Positions 49,631 through 58,867 of a DNA stretch of 64,000 nucleotides are shown here, piece by piece. Source of the stretch: Bacteroidales bacterium (GTDB taxonomy: Bacteria > Bacteroidota > Bacteroidia > Bacteroidales > TTA-H9); contig JAQVCV010000005.1 of the NCBI GenBank assembly GCA_028689615.1, forward strand, positions 1 to 64,000, in the 5' to 3' direction. Within the stretch, counting starts at the first letter, position 1. Each line of letters opens with the position of its first letter. The notes under the pieces are model-generated. The model was not told the origin of the DNA, did no database searches, and saw only the letters and a list, made by a program, of their open reading frames with translations. The position numbers were made by a program, and so were the translations under genes.

Positions 49631-50011
49631 TTATCCTCCATTTGTTAATTAGGTGTAACTTAATTCTTTACTGATTTTGTAACAAGCTACACTGTTAATT
49701 GAATAACAATGCGGGTCAAAAGTATTGTTTCCTTTGAATACCGGTCAATATGAGTGAATTCTTTTTGCTGTTGTTTCAATAATTTTAAATTAGTCTAAAT
49801 AACAAATTTTCACCTCCTCCTTGTTTGTTAATTAGTTAACAATACGACAGAAAAAAATGCAAATACAAACTGTCGGAACGAAGTTTTTTTTAATGTTAAC
49901 CAAATAACAGTGTTATTTTTATAACAAATAAAGCACTGCATAGCATCTTTGTTGTATCTTTGCGCGCAGATTCATACAGACTTTCACCACCAAAAGTAAA
50001 CGATATAATCT

Positions 50012-50356
50012 ATGAAGATCAGTGAAATTGCCAGTCATTTAGGGGCAGTTGTAGTTTGTGGCCGCGACAATGCCGACCGTGACGTTGAATTCGGATTTGC
50101 GTCAGACCTGATGAGCGATGTGTTGACTCTTGAGACCGACAACCTGGTGCTGCTAACCGGACTTGCCAACAATCAGGCAGTAAGAACAGCTGAAATGAGC
50201 GACATCCCTTGCATCATTTTTGTCAGGAATAAAAAAGTAACGCAAGAGATGATAGAACTAGCCACAGAAAGCAACATCACCCTCATCGAATATCCTTTTT
50301 CGATGTTTAAGGCCGTGGTGCAACTCTCAAAGGCAGGAATAAAGCCCGTTTTTTAA
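50012..50356 (+). CDS. DRTGG domain protein
   Basis: Small domain paralogous to 52356..52688: FASDLMSDVL / YTSDLLSDVM; TGLANNQAVRTAEMSDIPCIIFVRN. Confidence 0.75.
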   Translation: MKISEIASHLGAVVVCGRDNADRDVEFGFASDLMSDVLTLETDNLVLLTGLANNQAVRTAEMSDIPCIIFVRNKKVTQEMIELATESNITLIEYPFSMFKAVVQLSKAGIKPVF

Positions 50357-50528
50357 CCGTTGGTGATCTGATGACAGAAATCAGCCAACGGATGATGAAC
50401 ACAAATTCAAAATCCAAGCAACTGATCATCAGACCAATCCAATATCAGTGTTCACAGAATACCGATAACACAGATGTTTTCTCCCCATTTTTTCGGATAA
50501 TTGTTCTCGAATTCTAAGCCTCTACACC

Positions 50529-50960
50529 ATGTTATTCGATTTTGAAATTCAGGGTGGCGATTTTGCCACAGCCGGGAACGCCTCCAGTCAGATTAAGAAG
50601 ATACTGAAGCAGTTAAATGTTGATCACCGCGACATTAAGCGAATTGTTGTAGCCCTTTACGAGGCCGAGGTAAACGTAGTGGCTCATGCTTTTGGAGGAA
50701 AAATTTCGGCTGAGATCAATACCACCGAAGTGAGGATTAGACTGGTGGACGAAGGACCTGGCATCCCCGACATTGAATTGGCCATGCAACAGGGCTACTC
50801 AACAGCTTCACCTGAAGTGAGAGAAATGGGGTTTGGAGCGGGGATGGGTTTACCAAACATGAAGAAGAACACCGATGAAATGCATATCACATCAGTTGTT
50901 GATGAAGGAACAACCGTTGAACTTATCTTTTTTTTAAACCAAACGCCACCTAATCACTAA
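50529..50960 (+). CDS. RsbW-like anti-sigma / HATPase domain protein
   Basis: ALYEAEVNVVAHAFGG (N box), VDEGPGIPDIELAMQQGYST, GAGMGLPNMKK. Confidence 0.85.
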   Translation: MLFDFEIQGGDFATAGNASSQIKKILKQLNVDHRDIKRIVVALYEAEVNVVAHAFGGKISAEINTTEVRIRLVDEGPGIPDIELAMQQGYSTASPEVREMGFGAGMGLPNMKKNTDEMHITSVVDEGTTVELIFFLNQTPPNH

Positions 50961-50963
50961 CGG

Positions 50964-52328
50964 ATGGAAAACAAATTCTTTCACCATGCATTGAAAGTGC
51001 GCGATGACCAGTGCATTGGCTGTACCCACTGCATGACCGTTTGCCCCACGGAAGCCATAAGGGTGCGAAATGGCAAAGCCGTAATCATCGACGACCGTTG
51101 TGTCGATTGCGGAATGTGCCTCAGAAGCTGCCCCGTTAAAGCCATCCATATTGAACACGACGACTTTAGCCGCATTTTCGATTTTAAGCAACGGATTGCC
51201 CTGGTGCCATCGGTACTCATCGGTCAGTTTCCTGAAGAGATTTCTGTAACTCAAATTTACAGCGTGTTGATGGAGCTTGGTTTCACGGCTGTGTATGAAG
51301 TGGAACACGGCGTGGAGATTCTTCAACATGCCATGCGCAGGTTCATGGCACAACAGGGGCAATCAAAACCGGTCATCTCTTCCTTCTGTCCGGCTGTTGT
51401 CAGGCTTATCCAGGTCAGATTTCCGGCTCTTACCGAAAACATCATGCTGCTCAAGCCCCCTCTCGATATTGCTGCCCACCATATCAAAAAGCTTTACACC
51501 GATCAAGGTATTGAAGGTCATGAAATTGGGATATTCTACATCACTCCCTGTGCAGCAAAAATAGCTGCAATCAAATCGCCCGTTGGCGAAGAACGATCGC
51601 CTATCTCCGGTGTGATCAACATGGATTTCATCTTCAACAAAATATTCAGATCCATCAAACAAGGTGGCAAGAATGAAGCCTGTTTGCTACCCGAAATCAA
51701 TCCGCTCACCAAAGAAGGGGTGATGTGGAGCCTTACTCACGGTGAAGCTTCACAAGCTCAGGGCAGATGTCTGGCTATTGACGAAATTCACAACGTGATG
51801 GATTTCCTTGAAAAAATTGAGAACGACGAAATCACCGATATTGATTTTCTGGAGCTCAGAGCCTGCGACGAAAGCTGCGCAGGAGGTGTGCTGGCGGCTG
51901 CCAACCGTTTTCTGACGGTAGAAAGAATGAAGAAACGGGCCAAAAACCAACCTTCGATACACGACCAAACTGCCGAAAACCACCCTCAGGCCATTTCAAA
52001 TTATGAGCAATACTTACTGCAGAATATTTCAATAGAAGAGGTTAACCCACGTAGCATGCTCAAACTCGACGAAGACATGTCGGAAGCCATGCGAAAGATG
52101 AACCAGCGCAACAAGCTCATGAACGTGCTACCCAAAGTTGACTGCGGTGCCTGCGGTGCACCGGGTTGCCAGGCCCTGGCCGAGGATATCGTGCAGGGCA
52201 AGGCAGGCATTGAACAATGCTTCTTTATCAGAAACAGACAACTGACTGCCGGACAATTAGACATGGCAGGATCGACTGCTATCATTCAAAAAATCTGGGG
52301 AAACAAAAAACTTAAAAATACCGATTAA
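50964..52328 (+). CDS. [FeFe]-hydrogenase-like HsfB-type protein (ferredoxin + H-cluster-like + 4Fe-4S domain)
   Basis: CIGCTHCMTVCP, CVDCGMCLRSCP; SSFCPAVV, TPCAAKIAAI, ACDESCAGGVL; C-term VDCGACGAPGCQALAEDI. Confidence 0.88.
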   Translation: MENKFFHHALKVRDDQCIGCTHCMTVCPTEAIRVRNGKAVIIDDRCVDCGMCLRSCPVKAIHIEHDDFSRIFDFKQRIALVPSVLIGQFPEEISVTQIYSVLMELGFTAVYEVEHGVEILQHAMRRFMAQQGQSKPVISSFCPAVVRLIQVRFPALTENIMLLKPPLDIAAHHIKKLYTDQGIEGHEIGIFYITPCAAKIAAIKSPVGEERSPISGVINMDFIFNKIFRSIKQGGKNEACLLPEINPLTKEGVMWSLTHGEASQAQGRCLAIDEIHNVMDFLEKIENDEITDIDFLELRACDESCAGGVLAAANRFLTVERMKKRAKNQPSIHDQTAENHPQAISNYEQYLLQNISIEEVNPRSMLKLDEDMSEAMRKMNQRNKLMNVLPKVDCGACGAPGCQALAEDIVQGKAGIEQCFFIRNRQLTAGQLDMAGSTAIIQKIWGNKKLKNTD

Positions 52329-52355
52329 TCAGAAAACCAAATAAATACCACTACC

Positions 52356-52688
52356 ATGATCGTTAAAGAAATTGTTGAGAAACTCAATTTAACTGTACAT
52401 TCCGGCGAAGCAGGTCTCAGCAGGGAGATCACCGGAGGTTACACTTCCGACCTGCTCAGCGATGTAATGGGCAACTGCGATGCAGGCAAAATCTGGATAA
52501 CCTTGCAAACCCATAAAAACGTGATGGCCATAGCCTCACTTAAAGACATAGCAGCCGTAATTCTGATTAAAGATTTAAAGCCAGAGACTGATATGGCAGC
52601 TCAAAGTGAAACAGAAGAGATTCCGGTGCTTGGCACCTCCCTGCCCGCCTTCGAGCTCACGGGGCAACTCTACGAATTGCTCAAGTAA
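52356..52688 (+). CDS. DRTGG domain protein
   Basis: GGYTSDLLSDVMGNCDAGKIWITLQTHKNVMAIASLKDIAAVI. Confidence 0.75.
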   Translation: MIVKEIVEKLNLTVHSGEAGLSREITGGYTSDLLSDVMGNCDAGKIWITLQTHKNVMAIASLKDIAAVILIKDLKPETDMAAQSETEEIPVLGTSLPAFELTGQLYELLK

Positions 52689-52700
52689 TTCAGTTGTAGC

Positions 52701-53444
52701 ATGGCTCTTTTTCGTGCCGATCTGCACATTCACACGGTTTTATCACCTTGTGGCGACCTTTCGATGAGCCCGTCGGCCATTGTTGATGCAGCATTGGAAC
52801 GAAACATACAAATCATTGCCATTACTGATCACAACAGCACCCTTCAGGCTCCCCTGATCAAGCAAATAGGCGAACAAAGAGGGCTTGCAGTTTGGATGGG
52901 AGCCGAGGTTACCACCCGCGAAGAGGCTCATTGCGTGGTGCTCATGCCCGATGAGACCAACCTTAGCCAGTTGCAACAATACCTCGAATACCATTTGATA
53001 AAGGTTGAAAACAATGTGGATAAATTTGGCTATCAGCTTGTAGTTGACCATGACGAAAACATTGTTCAGGAGTATCCCTGGCTCCTGATAACGGCCATCA
53101 ACCAATCGATAGACGAGATAGCGAAATTTGTGCACGACCGTGGCGGGGTATTCATACCCGCCCACGTCACCCGCCCCATGTTCAGTCTGGTGAGCCAACT
53201 TGGCTTTATTCCGCCTGATTTGCCTGCCGATGCGCTGGAACTCTCAAAACACACCACTTACGATGAGTTTGTCAAAGGTCATGGACGACACAACAAGCTT
53301 CCAATTGTCAGAAGCAGTGATGCCCATTATATAGCAGATATAGGATCTGTGTTCACCAACCTCGAGTTGGAAACAACCCTTTTTGAAGAGTTTAAGCTGG
53401 CACTCAAAGCCATTGACGGACGAAGAATCATAAACCAATCTTGA
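52701..53444 (+). CDS. PHP domain phosphoesterase-like protein
   Basis: FRADLHIHTVLSPCGDLSMSP...IIAITDHNST; VRSSDAHYIADIG. Confidence 0.88.
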   Translation: MALFRADLHIHTVLSPCGDLSMSPSAIVDAALERNIQIIAITDHNSTLQAPLIKQIGEQRGLAVWMGAEVTTREEAHCVVLMPDETNLSQLQQYLEYHLIKVENNVDKFGYQLVVDHDENIVQEYPWLLITAINQSIDEIAKFVHDRGGVFIPAHVTRPMFSLVSQLGFIPPDLPADALELSKHTTYDEFVKGHGRHNKLPIVRSSDAHYIADIGSVFTNLELETTLFEEFKLALKAIDGRRIINQS

Positions 53445-53995
53445 TTATGAAAGAATTAGCATTACACATTCTCGACATTGTCAACAATTCGATCACGGCC
53501 CGGGCAACCCACATCACCATAGCCATTGAAGAAAACCTGTCGCGCGATTCCTACCTGATTAAAGTGATTGACAATGGTAAAGGCATTGAAGCTGACATGA
53601 TTGACAAAGTAACCGACCCTTTTATCACCTCACGTACAACGAGGAAAGTTGGTCTGGGACTATCGCTGCTTAAGCAAAATGCCGAGCGGACAGGAGGGTA
53701 TCTTCGGTTGGAATCAACGCCCGGCAAGGGAACTACCGTTGAATGTTGTTTAGGGCTAAGCAATTTCGACAGGCCGGCCATTGGCGACATATCAGGGGTT
53801 GTGGCCATGTTGGCCGGCTCTTTTACCGATATTGATTTCGTTTATTCGCACCATACGGATGTTGGCCAATACCTTTTCGATACAAAAGAAATAAAAAATG
53901 CACTTGACGGAGTTCCTATCACCGATCCGTCGGTCAGAAGATTTTTGGTTGAGATGATAGACGAAAATCTTGCAGAAATCAAAATTATTCGCTAG
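53441..53995 (+). CDS. ATP-binding (histidine-kinase-like ATPase) protein
   Basis: HILDIVNNSITARATHI, VIDNGKGIEADM, VGLGLSLLKQNAERTGGYLRLESTPGKGTTV. Confidence 0.88.
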   Translation: MIMKELALHILDIVNNSITARATHITIAIEENLSRDSYLIKVIDNGKGIEADMIDKVTDPFITSRTTRKVGLGLSLLKQNAERTGGYLRLESTPGKGTTVECCLGLSNFDRPAIGDISGVVAMLAGSFTDIDFVYSHHTDVGQYLFDTKEIKNALDGVPITDPSVRRFLVEMIDENLAEIKIIR

Positions 53996-54218
53996 TTTTA
54001 ACCCACTGAAAAATAACAGGATATAACCATTCTTATTTAGAATGATTATAAATTTTTGTTATTCGATTCACAATGTTATAATTTTCACATCAAAATTTGT
54101 TCAGGTATTGATTTAGAACTAATTTTGCAAAAAATTTTGATATAGTAACAATTTGTTATACAAATAATTGAAAGCCTGATGCGGGAACGTACAGGTTGAA
54201 GTTTTAAATCCAGGAATT

Positions 54219-54614
54219 ATGACTAAAATCAAATCATTGGCAGACCTGCGGAAGATCAAGGAAGATCTGCAGGAAAAGATTCGTCTGAGAGAGAACGCCG
54301 ACCAACCGGAGAAGCTCGTTCAGATCAAGGTTGGCATGGCTACCAGCGGCATCGCATCGGGAGCCAAAGAAGTAATGAATTTCCTGATCGAAGAGCTGGA
54401 GAAACGCAATGTAGAAGCAGTTGTGACCCAGACCGGCGACATGGGTTATTGCTATGCCGAACCCACGATTGAAGTGATCGTACCAGGCAAAGAGCCTGTG
54501 GTGTTTGGCAATGTAACCACGAAGAAGGCAGATGAGATCATCGAGAAGTACATCAAGAATGGTGAACTTGTTGATGGCATCATCCCCAGAAACTACGAAA
54601 CAATTGATAATTAA
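54219..54614 (+). CDS. HndB-like Trx-fold (2Fe-2S)-ferredoxin-type protein with cysteines mostly lost
   Basis: VGMATSGIASGAKEVMNFLIEEL...TQTGDMGYCYAEPTIEVIVPG; only one Cys retained. Confidence 0.75.
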   Translation: MTKIKSLADLRKIKEDLQEKIRLRENADQPEKLVQIKVGMATSGIASGAKEVMNFLIEELEKRNVEAVVTQTGDMGYCYAEPTIEVIVPGKEPVVFGNVTTKKADEIIEKYIKNGELVDGIIPRNYETIDN

Positions 54615-54632
54615 CAAATAGGAGGATAACGT

Positions 54633-56426
54633 ATGGCTAAGTACAACCAACACCTTTTGGTGTGTGGCGGAACAGGATGCCGTGCATCGCAAAGCGATGC
54701 CATAGTGGAGAGTCTGAACCGAGCATTGACGGAGCGTGGACTTGAAAACGAGGCAAAAGTAGTGATGACCGGGTGTTTTGGTTTCTGTGAAAAAGGGCCC
54801 ATCGTGAAAGTGTTGCCCGACAATACTTTTTACACACAGGTGACCCCTGCTGACTGCGACGAGATCGTGGCAGAACACATTTTCAAAGGACGTAAAGTGA
54901 ACCGGTTGCTCTACACCGATCCTGAAAATCAAGAGCATGTAAGTGATTCCAAACATATGGGTTTCTACCGCAAACAAATCCGTATTGCTCTGAGGAACTG
55001 TGGTTTTATTGATCCAGAGAACATTGAAGAGTATATTGCCCGCGACGGGTATGCAGCCCTTGGAAAAGTTTTGTTGGAAATGACACCCGAACAGGTTCTC
55101 GACGATCTGATCAAGTCGGGATTGCGCGGTCGTGGTGGCGGTGGTTTCCCCACAGGGCTCAAGTGGCAACTCACCCGCAAGGTACAAGCCGATCAAAAGT
55201 ATGTGGTTTGTAATGCCGACGAAGGCGATCCCGGTGCTTTCATGGATCGTTCGATACTTGAAGGCGATCCACACAGTGTGCTCGAAGCAATGGCAATCAA
55301 CGGTTTCTGCACAGGAGCAACCAAAGGTTTGATTTACATCAGAGCCGAGTACCCATTGGCTATCAATCGTTTGAAAATTGCCTTAAAACAAGCCCGTGAA
55401 TTTGGCCTGCTTGGCGAAAACATTCTTGGTTCCGATTTCAGTTTCGACATCGAATTGCGTTACGGAGCCGGTGCTTTCGTGTGTGGTGAGGAAACCGCGC
55501 TGATTCATTCCATGGAAGGGATGCGCGGCGAACCAACCTTCAAACCGCCATTTCCATCCGAGAGTGGTTACATGGGCAAGCCAACCAACGTGAACAACGT
55601 GGAGACCTATGCCAACATTCCCGTAATCATCCTGAAAGGACATGAGTGGTTTGCCTCGATTGGCACCGAGAAATCGAAAGGGACCAAAGTGTTTGCCCTG
55701 GCCGGGAAGATCAACAACGTAGGCTTGATTGAAGTCCCCATGGGAACCACCCTTCGCGAGGTGATTTACGAGATTGGTGGTGGTATTAAAGATGGCAAGC
55801 AATTTAAAGCCGTTCAAACAGGTGGACCTTCGGGTGGATGTTTGACAGCCAAACATCTTGACACTCCGATTGATTACGACAACCTGATTGCTGCCGGCTC
55901 GATGATGGGTTCGGGAGGAATGATTGTGATGGATGAAGACGACTGCATGGTTGCCATTGCCAAATTCTATCTGGAATTTACGGTGGAAGAATCTTGCGGA
56001 AAATGCTCACCCTGCCGTATTGGTAACAAACGCTTGCATGAAATTCTCGAGAAAATCACCAAAGGTGAAGGCACTATGGAAGATCTGGAGAACCTGCGCA
56101 ATTTGAGTCAGGTTATTAAAGACACAGCCCTGTGTGGTCTGGGTCAGACCTCGCCCAACCCTGTGTTATCGACCCTCGACAACTTCTGGGAAGAATACCT
56201 GGAGCACGTTACCGAGAAGAAATGCCGCGCCGGTGTTTGCAAACACATGCTGCGTTATGTAATTGAACCTGATGCCTGCGTTGGTTGTACAGCTTGTGCA
56301 CGCAATTGCCCGGTGAACGCTATCAGCGGCGAAAGGAAAAAGGCGCATGAAATCAACCAGGAAATCTGCATCAAGTGTGGTGCTTGCGTTGAGAAATGTA
56401 AATTCAATGCCATTTTCGTCAGGTAA
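54633..56426 (+). CDS. hydB: HydB/HndC-like NADH-binding hydrogenase subunit, full length
   Basis: N-term Trx-like CGGTGCRAS..TGCFGFCEKGP; GLRGRGGGGFPTGLKW; ESCGKCSPCRIG; C-term CVGCTACARNCPVNAI..CIKCGACVEKC. Confidence 0.92.
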   Translation: MAKYNQHLLVCGGTGCRASQSDAIVESLNRALTERGLENEAKVVMTGCFGFCEKGPIVKVLPDNTFYTQVTPADCDEIVAEHIFKGRKVNRLLYTDPENQEHVSDSKHMGFYRKQIRIALRNCGFIDPENIEEYIARDGYAALGKVLLEMTPEQVLDDLIKSGLRGRGGGGFPTGLKWQLTRKVQADQKYVVCNADEGDPGAFMDRSILEGDPHSVLEAMAINGFCTGATKGLIYIRAEYPLAINRLKIALKQAREFGLLGENILGSDFSFDIELRYGAGAFVCGEETALIHSMEGMRGEPTFKPPFPSESGYMGKPTNVNNVETYANIPVIILKGHEWFASIGTEKSKGTKVFALAGKINNVGLIEVPMGTTLREVIYEIGGGIKDGKQFKAVQTGGPSGGCLTAKHLDTPIDYDNLIAAGSMMGSGGMIVMDEDDCMVAIAKFYLEFTVEESCGKCSPCRIGNKRLHEILEKITKGEGTMEDLENLRNLSQVIKDTALCGLGQTSPNPVLSTLDNFWEEYLEHVTEKKCRAGVCKHMLRYVIEPDACVGCTACARNCPVNAISGERKKAHEINQEICIKCGACVEKCKFNAIFVR

Positions 56427-56474
56427 GAATGCTATCATGATGATTTTATCACATCAAAATTAAATTGCAGAGAA

Positions 56475-58244
56475 ATGGAACTCATTAAATTAACCATAGA
56501 TAAAAGAAGTGTTGAAGTAGAAAAAGGTACCACCATTTTGCAGGCCGCCCGTCAAATTGGTATCGACATCCCCACGTTATGCTACTTCTCGCTGGGCGAC
56601 ATGAAGATAGAAAACAAACCAGGTGGGTGTCGTATTTGCGTGGTTGAAGTGGAAGGCCGTCGCAACCTGGCTCCTGCCTGTGCCACCGAGTGTATGGCAG
56701 GAATGGTGGTTCGCACCAACACCATACGCGTGCTGAATGCCCGTCGTACAGTGCTGGAACTCATACTTTCGGATCACCCGTTCGACTGCCTGGTGTGCGC
56801 TAAGTCGGGGAACTGCGAACTTCAGGATTTGGCTCACAAATTTGGCGTACGCGAAATTCCATATAAAGGCGAACAGAGCACTTACAGGAAAGACACCTCA
56901 CCCTCCATCATTCGTGATGTTGACAAGTGCGTGATGTGCCGTAGGTGTGAGATGATGTGCAACGATGTGCAATCGGTTGGCGCTCTTTCAGCCGTCAATC
57001 GTGGATTCCAATCGGTGGTGGCTCCGGCCTTTGAAATGAACCTCGACAAATCTGTTTGTACATACTGCGGCCAGTGTGTTGCCGTTTGCCCAACCGGAGC
57101 CCTTACCGAGGTGGATCACACCCGTCAGATCATAGCAGCTCTGGCCGATCCCAACAAAACTGTTGTAGTTCAGACTGCTCCTGCAGTTCGCGCAGCCCTT
57201 GGCGAAGAATTTGGCATGGAGCCGGGCACCCTGGTAACCGGGAAAATGGTGACAGCCCTTCGCGAGATTGGCTTTGACTACGTGTTTGACACCGACTTTG
57301 CCGCCGACCTCACCATCATGGAGGAAGGAACCGAGTTGCTGGGTCGTTTGGGTAAATTCCTCGCTGGCGACAAAGAGGTAAAACTCCCCATCCTCACCTC
57401 ATGCTGCCCTGCCTGGGTAAACTTCTTTGAGCACAATTTCCCTGAACTTAAAGATGTTCCGTCCACTTCGCGCAGTCCCCAGCAGATGTTTGGTGCCATC
57501 GCCAAAACCTACTTCGCCGATAAGATTGGAGTAAACCGTAAAGAGCTTGTAGTTGTTTCGGTGATGCCCTGTCTGGCGAAGAAATACGAATGCAGCCGCG
57601 ATGAATTCAAACATGACAACAATCCCGATGTCGATTTCAGCATCTCGACTCGCGAACTTGCTGCCCTTATCAAACAAGCCAACATTGACCTGGTGACCCT
57701 TCCTGAAGAAGATTTTGACAACCCGATGGGAGAATCAACCGGAGCTTCAGTAATCTTCGGAACTACAGGTGGTGTGATCGAAGCCGCAGTACGTACAGCC
57801 TACGAAGTTCACACAGGCAAAAAACTGGAGAAAGTTGACTTTGAAGAACTCAGAGGTCTAGAAGGAATTCGTCATGCAGAAGTTGACTTTGACGGACTGA
57901 AACTCAACATTGGAATTGCACACGGTTTGGGCAATGCTCGTCAGTTGCTCAACGATGTTCGCGATGGCAAATCGGAGTTTCATGCAATTGAGATCATGGC
58001 CTGCCCGGGTGGTTGTATAGGTGGTGGTGGTCAGCCGCTGCACCACGGCAATTCCACGATACTGAAAGCCCGTCAGATGGCTCTGTATCGCGAAGATGCC
58101 GGCAAACCTATCCGCAAATCGCACGAGAACCCCTTCATCGTTAAGCTCTACGAAGAATTCTTAGGGAAACCCATGAGCGAAAAATCGCATCATTTGTTGC
58201 ACACACACTATTTCGACAAGAGTACCAAAATTGTTGTTGAATAG
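56475..58244 (+). CDS. hydA: [FeFe]-hydrogenase catalytic subunit, HydA-like
   Basis: LTSCCPAWV, MPCLAKKYEC, EIMACPGGCIGGGGQP. Confidence 0.93.
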   Translation: MELIKLTIDKRSVEVEKGTTILQAARQIGIDIPTLCYFSLGDMKIENKPGGCRICVVEVEGRRNLAPACATECMAGMVVRTNTIRVLNARRTVLELILSDHPFDCLVCAKSGNCELQDLAHKFGVREIPYKGEQSTYRKDTSPSIIRDVDKCVMCRRCEMMCNDVQSVGALSAVNRGFQSVVAPAFEMNLDKSVCTYCGQCVAVCPTGALTEVDHTRQIIAALADPNKTVVVQTAPAVRAALGEEFGMEPGTLVTGKMVTALREIGFDYVFDTDFAADLTIMEEGTELLGRLGKFLAGDKEVKLPILTSCCPAWVNFFEHNFPELKDVPSTSRSPQQMFGAIAKTYFADKIGVNRKELVVVSVMPCLAKKYECSRDEFKHDNNPDVDFSISTRELAALIKQANIDLVTLPEEDFDNPMGESTGASVIFGTTGGVIEAAVRTAYEVHTGKKLEKVDFEELRGLEGIRHAEVDFDGLKLNIGIAHGLGNARQLLNDVRDGKSEFHAIEIMACPGGCIGGGGQPLHHGNSTILKARQMALYREDAGKPIRKSHENPFIVKLYEEFLGKPMSEKSHHLLHTHYFDKSTKIVVE

Positions 58245-58291
58245 TTGGTAAGTTCATCAAAGGTTTGAGAATCATAAAAAATTGAATTACA

Positions 58292-58771
58292 ATGGCTGAA
58301 ATTAAATTGCCCGAAAATAAGCTCAACCAGCTGAAAGAGGTAGCCAAATCGTTCAACAACGATGGTGGCGAATTGATTAACGTGCTGCACAAAGCTCAGG
58401 AAATTTTTGGATACCTGCCCGCCGAAGTGCAGGAGGTGGTTGCCAAAGAACTGAATGTTTCGGTAGCACATGTTTATGGTGTGGTTTCGTTTTATTCGTT
58501 CTTCACCATGACTCCCAAAGGGAAGCACCCCATCTCGATCTGCCTCGGAACTGCCTGCTATGTGCGTGGTGCTGAGAAAGTTCTGGATGAATTCCGCAAA
58601 TTGCTCAAAATCCAGGTTGGCGAAACCACTCCCGATGGAAAATTCTCGCTGTCGGGACTCAGATGCGTGGGAGCCTGCGGCCTGGCCCCGGTTGTTACAA
58701 TCGGTGAAAAGGTTTACGGACGCGTTGCTCCCGATGGAGTGAAAGAGATACTTGCCGAATACAAAGACTAA
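58292..58771 (+). CDS. hydC: HydC/NuoE-like [2Fe-2S] hydrogenase subunit
   Basis: HVYGVVSFYSFFTMTPKGKHPISICLGTACYVRGAEKVL...LRCVGACGLAPVV. Confidence 0.9.
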   Translation: MAEIKLPENKLNQLKEVAKSFNNDGGELINVLHKAQEIFGYLPAEVQEVVAKELNVSVAHVYGVVSFYSFFTMTPKGKHPISICLGTACYVRGAEKVLDEFRKLLKIQVGETTPDGKFSLSGLRCVGACGLAPVVTIGEKVYGRVAPDGVKEILAEYKD

Positions 58772-58790
58772 GTACAACTCTTGTTTTATT

Positions 58791-58817
58791 AAAAGCCGAT
58801 CTTGATGGTCGGCTTTT
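58791..58817 (+). terminator. Rho-independent terminator after hydC
   Basis: aaaagccgatcttgatggtcggctttttt. Confidence 0.75.
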
Positions 58818-58867
58818 TTTCTGTCTTTTTCATAATTAGGTATTAAAATACTTATTAACTTCGCAAC

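Noticed and set aside
54234-55274. 346-aa minus-strand ORF
   Set aside because: Antisense to the HndB-like gene and hydB.
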